NCBI GenBank assembly: GCA_019247755.1
Contig: JAFBAM010000134.1
Coordinates: 1-6,158, forward strand
Direction: 5' to 3'
DNA from: Sphingomonas sp.
Lineage (GTDB): Bacteria > Pseudomonadota > Alphaproteobacteria > Sphingomonadales > Sphingomonadaceae
DNA length: 6,158 nt
Below the pieces are notes generated by a model. The model worked only from the letters and a program-made list of their open reading frames with translations, was not told the DNA's origin and ran no database searches. Shown piece after piece: positions 1-6,158 of this stretch. Each line of letters starts with the position of its first letter. Position 1 is the stretch's first letter. Position numbers and translations under genes: made by a program.

Positions 1-3
1 ACT

Positions 4-14
4 TAAGAAGGTGA
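4..14 (+). promoter_or_regulatory. Shine-Dalgarno of rpsL, decides the start codon
   Basis: The bases TAAGAAGGTGA match the anti-Shine-Dalgarno complement TAAGGAGGTGA at all but one position and end 8 nt before the ATG at 23. This supports initiation at 23 rather than at the in-frame GTG at 11, which lies inside the ribosome binding site itself. Confidence 0.85.
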
Positions 15-22
15 AGGGCTTC

Positions 23-394
23 ATGCCGACGATCAACCAGCTGATCCGCAAGGGTCGCGAGCCGCAGAAGGCCAAGTCGAAGGTCCCTGCGATGGAGCAG
101 AACCCGCAGAAGCGCGGCGTCTGCACCCGCGTCTATACGACGACCCCGAAGAAGCCGAACTCGGCGCTCCGCAAGGTGGCCAAGGTCCGCCTCACCAACC
201 AGCGCGAGGTGATCAGCTACATCCCCGGCGAGGGCCACAACCTCCAGGAGCACAGCGTCGTGCTGATCCGCGGCGGCCGCGTCCGCGATCTTCCCGGCGT
301 GCGCTATCACGTCCTGCGCGGCGTCCTCGACACCCAGGGGGTGAAGGACCGCCGCCAGTCGCGTTCGAAGTACGGCGCCAAGCGGCCGAAGTAA
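23..394 (+). CDS. rpsL: 30S ribosomal protein S12
   Basis: S12 sits at the 30S decoding centre beside 16S rRNA helices 18, 27 and 44 and monitors codon-anticodon pairing. The ORF from ATG 23 gives 123 residues, the usual bacterial length, and starts MPTINQLIRKG. Visible family landmarks are the TTTPKKPNSALRK loop (residues 39-51) with Lys43, GEGHNLQEHS (69-78), and GGRVRDLPGVRYH (84-96) with Asp89, the residue methylthiolated by RimO in other bacteria. The C-terminus RSKYGAKRPK is canonical. Position 88 is Arg (CGC, 284-286), where E. coli has Lys; substitutions at this site are classical streptomycin-resistance changes. It is the first gene seen of the str operon, and its promoter lies outside the window. 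An upstream in-frame GTG at 11 would add four residues but is not supported. Identification is certain. Confidence 0.98.
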   Translation: MPTINQLIRKGREPQKAKSKVPAMEQNPQKRGVCTRVYTTTPKKPNSALRKVAKVRLTNQREVISYIPGEGHNLQEHSVVLIRGGRVRDLPGVRYHVLRGVLDTQGVKDRRQSRSKYGAKRPK

Positions 395-405
395 GCGGAG
401 AAGGA

Positions 406-472
406 GGGGACACGTACTTTCACCCGCCGAGGTGCCCGGACTGGCATCGCCGTGCGGAAAGTACGTGTCCCC
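406..472. repeat. 16-bp perfect inverted repeat, REP-like element in the rpsL-rpsG spacer
   Basis: GGGGACACGTACTTTC at 406-421 is exactly reverse-complemented at 457-472 (GAAAGTACGTGTCCCC), separated by 35 nt. Nothing T-rich follows, so it does not look like an intrinsic terminator. The arms resemble REP-type palindromes mobilised by REP-associated tyrosine transposases, but that family assignment is from memory and is inference. In RNA it would form a strong stem between the rpsL stop and the rpsG ribosome binding site. Confidence 0.7.
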
Positions 473-495
473 GCTCTCCACCATCGGAAGTAAGC

Positions 496-512
496 CCCGG
501 ACATGTTCCGGG
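496..512 (+). other. Small hairpin upstream of rpsG
   Basis: CCCGGA (496-501) pairs perfectly with TCCGGG (507-512) around a 5-nt loop CATGT. It ends about 15 nt before the AAGGA ribosome binding site (528-532) of rpsG, so it could affect access to the site or mRNA stability. A function is not shown by the sequence. Confidence 0.4.
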
Positions 513-542
513 ATACGCTGAAGAGAGAAGGAAACACTGCCC

Positions 543-1013
543 ATGTCCCGTCGTCGCCGTCCCGAGAAGCGCGAGATCCTGCCCGACCCGAAGTTCGGCG
601 ATATCGTCCTCTCCAAGTTCATGAACTCCGTCATGCTCGACGGGAAGAAGTCGGTCGCCGAAGGCATCGTCTACGGTGCGCTCGACACGATCGAGGCCCG
701 TGCCAAGCGCGATCCGCTGGGCGTGTTCCACGACGCGCTGAACAACGTGAAGCCGGGCATCGAGGTCCGCTCCCGCCGCGTCGGCGGCGCCACCTACCAG
801 GTGCCGGTCGAGGTGCGCACCGAGCGCGCCCAGGCGCTGGCGATCCGCTGGCTGATCGGCGCGGCGCGCAGCCGCTCGGAGAACACCATGGCCGCCCGCC
901 TGTCCGGCGAGCTGATGGACGCCGCGAACAACCGCGGCAACGCCGTCAAGAAGCGCGAGGACACGCACCGCATGGCCGAGGCCAACCGCGCCTTCTCGCA
1001 TTATCGTTGGTAG
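543..1013 (+). CDS. rpsG: 30S ribosomal protein S7
   Basis: S7 is a primary 16S rRNA-binding protein that nucleates assembly of the 30S head and lies near the E site. The product has 156 residues, a standard length, starting MSRRRRPEKREILPDPKFGD. The S7 signature region spans residues 15-36 (DPKFGDIVLSKF to LDGKK), VGGATYQVPVEV is at 80-91, and the C-terminal helix ends THRMAEANRAFSHYRW. An AAGGA at 528-532, 10 nt before the ATG, fits a ribosome binding site. The 148-bp distance from rpsL is wide for this operon and is taken up by an inverted repeat and a hairpin. S7 is the autogenous repressor of the str operon in E. coli; whether that holds here cannot be read from this spacer. The following gap to fusA is 195 bp. 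Confidence 0.98.
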   Translation: MSRRRRPEKREILPDPKFGDIVLSKFMNSVMLDGKKSVAEGIVYGALDTIEARAKRDPLGVFHDALNNVKPGIEVRSRRVGGATYQVPVEVRTERAQALAIRWLIGAARSRSENTMAARLSGELMDAANNRGNAVKKREDTHRMAEANRAFSHYRW

Positions 1014-1055
1014 TCACTATATAGGGGCAGGGCGCATCGGCGTCCTCCCCCAGCA

Positions 1056-1140
1056 CCGTTCGCCCTGAGCCTGTCGAAGGGCTTTCCTTCTTCAGGTGCC
1101 TGTCAAAAGGACAGGGCTTCGACAAGCTCAGCCCGAACGG
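1056..1140. repeat. Imperfect dispersed palindrome (CTGAGC/TGTCGAAG type) between rpsG and fusA
   Basis: The left arm at 1056-1082 (CCGTTCG..CTGAGC.TGTCGAAG) and right arm at 1114-1140 are reverse complements at 22 of 27 positions. Between them lies a smaller hairpin, CCTGTC (1099-1104) with GACAGG (1110-1115). The core CTGAGC-TGTCGAAG is, from memory, a very abundant intergenic palindrome in sphingomonad genomes. It has no T-tract and no coding content. The rest of the 195-bp spacer (1014-1208) shows only the fusA ribosome binding site CGGAG at 1195-1199. Confidence 0.75.
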
Positions 1141-1208
1141 GTTTTGGGAGTGTCGGCACGGAACCGAAGCTTTCATCGCCGGGTGAGCCGGCAACGGAGT
1201 TTAAGATC

Positions 1209-3302
<2,094 letters not shown>

Positions 3303-3320
3303 GCCGGAAATAGCGGTTAT

Positions 3321-3348
3321 GGGCCCCTCCGCACCCCGGTCGGGGCCC
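3321..3348 (+). other. GC-rich hairpin in the fusA-tuf spacer
   Basis: GGGCCCC (3321-3327) pairs with GGGGCCC (3342-3348) around a 14-nt loop; CCCC at 3334-3337 could form an alternative inner stem with GGGG at 3342-3345. No T-run follows, so full termination is unlikely. A role in mRNA processing or in slowing polymerase before tuf is possible but unproven. The tuf ribosome binding site (AAGG 3369-3372 and AGGA 3374-3377) follows. Confidence 0.45.
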
Positions 3349-3382
3349 CGGGTTCCCAGTTTGATAAGAAGGTAGGAAGACA

Positions 3383-4020
3383 ATGGCGAAAGCTAAGTTC
3401 GAGCGGACGAAGCCGCACTGCAACATCGGCACCATCGGTCACGTCGACCATGGCAAGACGTCGCTGACCGCGGCGATCACGAAGGTGCTGGCCGAGACCG
3501 GCGGCGCCACCTTCACCAGCTACGACAACATCGACAAGGCGCCGGAAGAGCGCGAGCGCGGCATCACCATCTCGACCGCCCACGTCGAGTATGAGACCGA
3601 GGCGCGCCACTACGCCCACGTCGACTGCCCGGGCCACGCCGACTATGTGAAGAACATGATCACGGGCGCCGCCCAGATGGACGGCGCGATCCTGGTCGTG
3701 TCGGCCGCCGACGGCCCGATGCCGCAGACCCGCGAGCACATCCTGCTCGCCCGCCAGGTCGGCGTGCCGGCGCTGGTCGTGTTCATGAACAAGGTCGACC
3801 AGGTCGACGACGAGGAGCTCCTCGAGCTCGTCGAGCTCGAGATCCGCGAGCTGCTGTCGTCGTACGACTTCCCGGGTGACGATATTCCGATCATCGCGGG
3901 TTCGGCGCTCGCCGCGCTCGAGGATTCGAACAAGGAGATCGGCCACGACGCGGTGCTCAAGCTGATGCAGGCGGTCGACGAGTACATCCCGACCCCCGAG
4001 CGTCCCTCGACAAGCCGTTC

Positions 4021-4024
<4 letters not shown>
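3383..4024 (+). CDS. tuf: EF-Tu 5' ORF: GTPase domain (domain I) fragment
   Basis: This 213-residue ORF holds the complete G domain. G1 is GHVDHGKT (19-26), switch I/G2 RGITIS (59-64), G3 DCPGH (81-85), G4 NKVD (136-139) and G5 GSAL (173-176). Native sequence runs to Pro208, just past where domain I ends in E. coli EF-Tu, followed by five out-of-frame residues and TGA. The start is well supported by AGGA at 3374-3377 and the canonical MAKAKFERTKPHCNIGTIGH N-terminus. If the frameshift is real, the product would lack domains II and III, which form most of the aminoacyl-tRNA binding surface, so it should not work alone as EF-Tu. Confidence 0.6.
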
Positions 4025-4572
<548 letters not shown>

Positions 4573-4582
4573 TATAGGGCGC

Positions 4583-4624
4583 AGGCCGCGCGGGTCCTTC
4601 GAGATTCGCGCGGCCTCGTTTTTT
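4583..4624 (+). terminator. Rho-independent terminator after tuf
   Basis: AGGCCGCGCG (4583-4592) pairs perfectly with CGCGCGGCCT (4607-4616) around a 14-nt loop, followed after CG by six T (4619-4624). It lies 11 nt after the tuf stop codon and marks the end of the str operon, which implies that rpsJ needs either readthrough or its own promoter. Confidence 0.9.
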
Positions 4625-4625
4625 G

Positions 4626-4716
4626 ATCGTCATCCCGGCGAAAGCCGGGATCTCGTCGGGTGAGAGGCTCAGCGCTTTTTCCGGCAGGAGACCCCGGCTT
4701 TCGCCGGGGTGACGAT
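4626..4716. repeat. ~90-bp palindromic element, copy 1 (upstream of rpsJ)
   Basis: Arms 4626-4654 and 4688-4716 are reverse complements at 27 of 29 positions. Each arm is itself a hairpin: the left is CCCGGC-GAAA-GCCGGG (a GNRA-type tetraloop in RNA), the right CCCCGGC-TTTC-GCCGGGG. The 33-nt spacer resembles that of copy 2 at 5098-5188. The GTCATCCCGGC..AAGCCGGGATC type is, from memory, widespread between genes in alphaproteobacteria and gives spurious peptides ending in PAFAGMT when translated. It starts right after the tuf terminator. Confidence 0.85.
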
Positions 4717-4733
4717 GTGAGTTCAGTAAGCTT

Positions 4734-4762
4734 TTGCCCTCAAAGGGCCGGCTCTTTGCAAT
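4734..4762 (+). promoter_or_regulatory. Possible promoter for rpsJ
   Basis: TTGCCC (4734-4739) and TGCAAT (4757-4762) are spaced by 17 nt and match sigma-70-type -35 and -10 boxes at 4 of 6 positions each. The position fits the need for a promoter after the str terminator. Transcription would start around 4768-4770, only a few bases before the rpsJ ATG. The spacer contains a small hairpin, GCCCT (4736-4740) with AGGGC (4744-4748). This is weak evidence from pattern alone. Confidence 0.3.
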
Positions 4763-4772
4763 CGGTGTAGGA

Positions 4773-5084
<312 letters not shown>

Positions 5085-5097
5085 GCGGCTGGCGAAC

Positions 5098-5188
5098 ATC
5101 GTCATCCCGGCGGAAGCCGGGATCTCGTAGGGTAAGGGGCGCCAGCGCCTTTTGCGAGCTGAGACCCCGGCTTCCGCCGGGGTGACGA
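5098..5188. repeat. ~90-bp palindromic element, copy 2 (between rpsJ and rplC)
   Basis: It is homologous to 4626-4716 and in the same orientation. The left arm is 5098-5126 and the right arm 5161-5188. The left hairpin is CCCGGC-GGAA-GCCGGG and the right CCCCGGC-TTCC-GCCGGGG. Relative to copy 1 the left loop changes A to G and the right loop T to C, so arm-to-arm pairing is kept. The 34-nt spacer shares an AGCGC..TTTT stretch with copy 1. It begins 14 nt after the rpsJ stop. Confidence 0.85.
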
Positions 5189-5267
5189 AGGAGCGGAGCT
5201 TCCGAGCTTCTCTTCGGACATAGGGTGATACCGCGGAAGCCGAGCTTCCGGACTGCGTCCCCGCCGT

Positions 5268-5385
5268 TCCGCCCCCGGGCGGAGCACGAGCCCAGGCGGG
5301 GCACGCATAGATTTTCTTGGGCTCAAACGGGTTCCCACCAAAGTAATACCTTGGTGGATACCCAGCATGCCCCGGACATTTGGGT
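5268..5385 (+). other. Structured rplC leader with several stem-loops
   Basis: This stretch carries successive inverted repeats: TCCGCCC/GGGCGGA (5268-5274/5277-5283), GAGCCCA/TGGGCTC (5288-5294/5318-5324), and a compound stem GGGT/ACCC (5329-5332/5360-5363) enclosing CCACCAA/TTGGTGG (5335-5341/5351-5357). ACCCA (5360-5364) can instead pair with TGGGT (5381-5385), so two of the folds exclude each other. There is no T-run and no convincing ORF. With copy 2 of the palindrome this accounts for most of the gap; 5189-5267 adds only GGAAGC/GCTTCC (5235-5240/5244-5249). A regulatory role is inference. Confidence 0.4.
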
Positions 5386-5420
5386 CGCGGGGGCCTCTGC
5401 CGCGAATGGAGTACACGATC

Positions 5421-6158
5421 GTGCGCACCGGCGTGATCGCGAAGAAGATGGGGATGACCCGATTGTTCCAGGACGACGGCCGGCATGTGCCGGTGACCGT
5501 CCTGGCGCTGGACAATGTCCAGGTGGTGGCGCGCAAGGACGCGGACAGCGACGGCTATGTCGCCGTCCAGGTCGGCGCCGGCACCCGCAAGGCCAAGAAC
5601 GTGACCAAGCCCGAGCGCGGCCACTTCGCCAAGGCGGAAGTGGAGCCCAAGGCGCGCGTCGCCGAGTTCCGCGTCGCCGAGGATGCGCTCCTCGACGTCG
5701 GCGCCGAGCTCTCGGCCGACCATTTCGCCGTCGGCCAGCTGGTCGACATCCAGGGCGTCACCCAGGGCAAGGGCTTTGCCGGCGCGATGAAGCGCTGGGG
5801 CTTCGGCGGCCTGCGCGCCACCCACGGCGTTTCGGTCTCGCACCGCTCGCACGGCTCGACCGGCAACCGCCAGGATCCGGGCCGCGTCTTCAAGAACAAG
5901 AAGATGGCCGGCCACATGGGCGCGCGCACCCGCACCCAGCAGAATCTCGAGATCGTCCGCACCGACGCGGAGCGCGGCCTTCTCTTCGTCAAGGGCTCGG
6001 TGCCCGGCCACAAGGGTGGCTGGCTGCTGGTCAAGGACGCGGTGAAGGTCGCCCGTCCGAAGCATGCGCCTTACCCGGCCGGCATCCGTGCCCGTGACAA
6101 TGACAATGCTCCCGCCGAGACGCCGGCCGAAACGGCCGCCGCTCCGGAAGCGACCGAA
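5421..6158 (+). CDS. rplC: 50S ribosomal protein L3 (3' end beyond the window)
   Basis: L3 is an early 50S assembly protein that binds 23S rRNA near the peptidyl-transferase centre. The frame stays open to the window end, giving 246 residues from GTG 5421. The N-terminus MRTGVIAKKMGMTRLF is the family start. The L3 core runs from GVTQGKGFAGAMKRWGFGG (112-130) through HGVSVSHRSHGSTGNRQDPG (135-154) to VFKNKKMAGHMG (156-167); Gln151 aligns with the glutamine methylated by PrmB in E. coli. After residue 225 the sequence becomes an Ala/Pro/Glu/Thr-rich tail, probably disordered. The GTG has GGAG (5408-5411) 9 nt upstream. The in-frame ATG at 5406 would add MEYTI but has only a G-run upstream, and that GGAG is inside it. 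The next S10-operon gene, expected to be rplD, is out of view. Confidence 0.95.
   Translation, partial: MRTGVIAKKMGMTRLFQDDGRHVPVTVLALDNVQVVARKDADSDGYVAVQVGAGTRKAKNVTKPERGHFAKAEVEPKARVAEFRVAEDALLDVGAELSADHFAVGQLVDIQGVTQGKGFAGAMKRWGFGGLRATHGVSVSHRSHGSTGNRQDPGRVFKNKKMAGHMGARTRTQQNLEIVRTDAERGLLFVKGSVPGHKGGWLLVKDAVKVARPKHAPYPAGIRARDNDNAPAETPAETAAAPEATE

Noticed and set aside
11..22. Upstream GTG start extending S12 to 127 residues
   Set aside because: The GTG lies inside the near-perfect Shine-Dalgarno, and family members begin at MPTINQL.
406..472. Intrinsic terminator or attenuator after rpsL
   Set aside because: There is no T-run after the right arm, and rpsG must be expressed with rpsL.
5312..5349. 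Promoter for rplC using TTGGGC and TAATAC
   Set aside because: The spacing is about 21 nt and the -10 match is only 3 of 6; both boxes fall in hairpin arms or loops.

Overview
The window is a GC-rich chromosomal stretch holding the str ribosomal operon and the start of the S10 ribosomal operon, all on the + strand: rpsL (S12), rpsG (S7), fusA (EF-G), tuf (EF-Tu, frameshifted as given), rpsJ (S10) and a 3'-truncated rplC (L3). Protein lengths and wording (S12 of 123 aa ending in RSKYGAKRPK, S10 of 103 aa beginning METQNIRIRLK, L3 beginning MRTGVIAKKMG), the codon bias and the dispersed palindromes point to an alphaproteobacterium, most likely Sphingomonadales. That placement is from memory of these families, not from a search.

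Layout: rpsL (23-394) follows a near-perfect Shine-Dalgarno. The rpsL-rpsG gap carries a 16-bp perfect inverted repeat (406-472) and a short hairpin just before the rpsG ribosome binding site. rpsG (543-1013) is followed by a 195-bp gap holding an imperfect CTGAGC/TGTCGAAG palindrome of a kind common in sphingomonads. fusA (1209-3302) is intact. An 80-bp gap with a GC hairpin precedes tuf (3383-4572). In tuf one C is missing from an expected CCCC run near 4004-4006. EF-Tu is therefore split into a GTPase-domain ORF and a domain II+III ORF that overlap as ATGATGA-like stop/start. A clear intrinsic terminator (4583-4624) closes the str operon. rpsJ (4773-5084) is bracketed by two directly repeated ~90-bp hairpin elements (4626-4716 and 5098-5188). 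The 336-bp rpsJ-rplC gap holds the second of these plus several further stem-loops, then rplC runs off the window end.

The products act together in translation. S12 and S7 build the 30S decoding and tRNA-exit regions. EF-G and EF-Tu drive translocation and aminoacyl-tRNA delivery. S10 is a 30S head protein and also the antitermination factor NusE. L3 nucleates the 50S subunit near the peptidyl-transferase centre.

I see no mobile-element protein, RNA gene, CRISPR array or unknown system. The items worth a second look are the tuf frameshift (most likely a sequencing or assembly error unless a second tuf exists), Arg at S12 position 88 where lysine is usual in streptomycin-sensitive bacteria, and the crowding of at least three unrelated palindromic repeat families into the spacers of an essential ribosomal operon.
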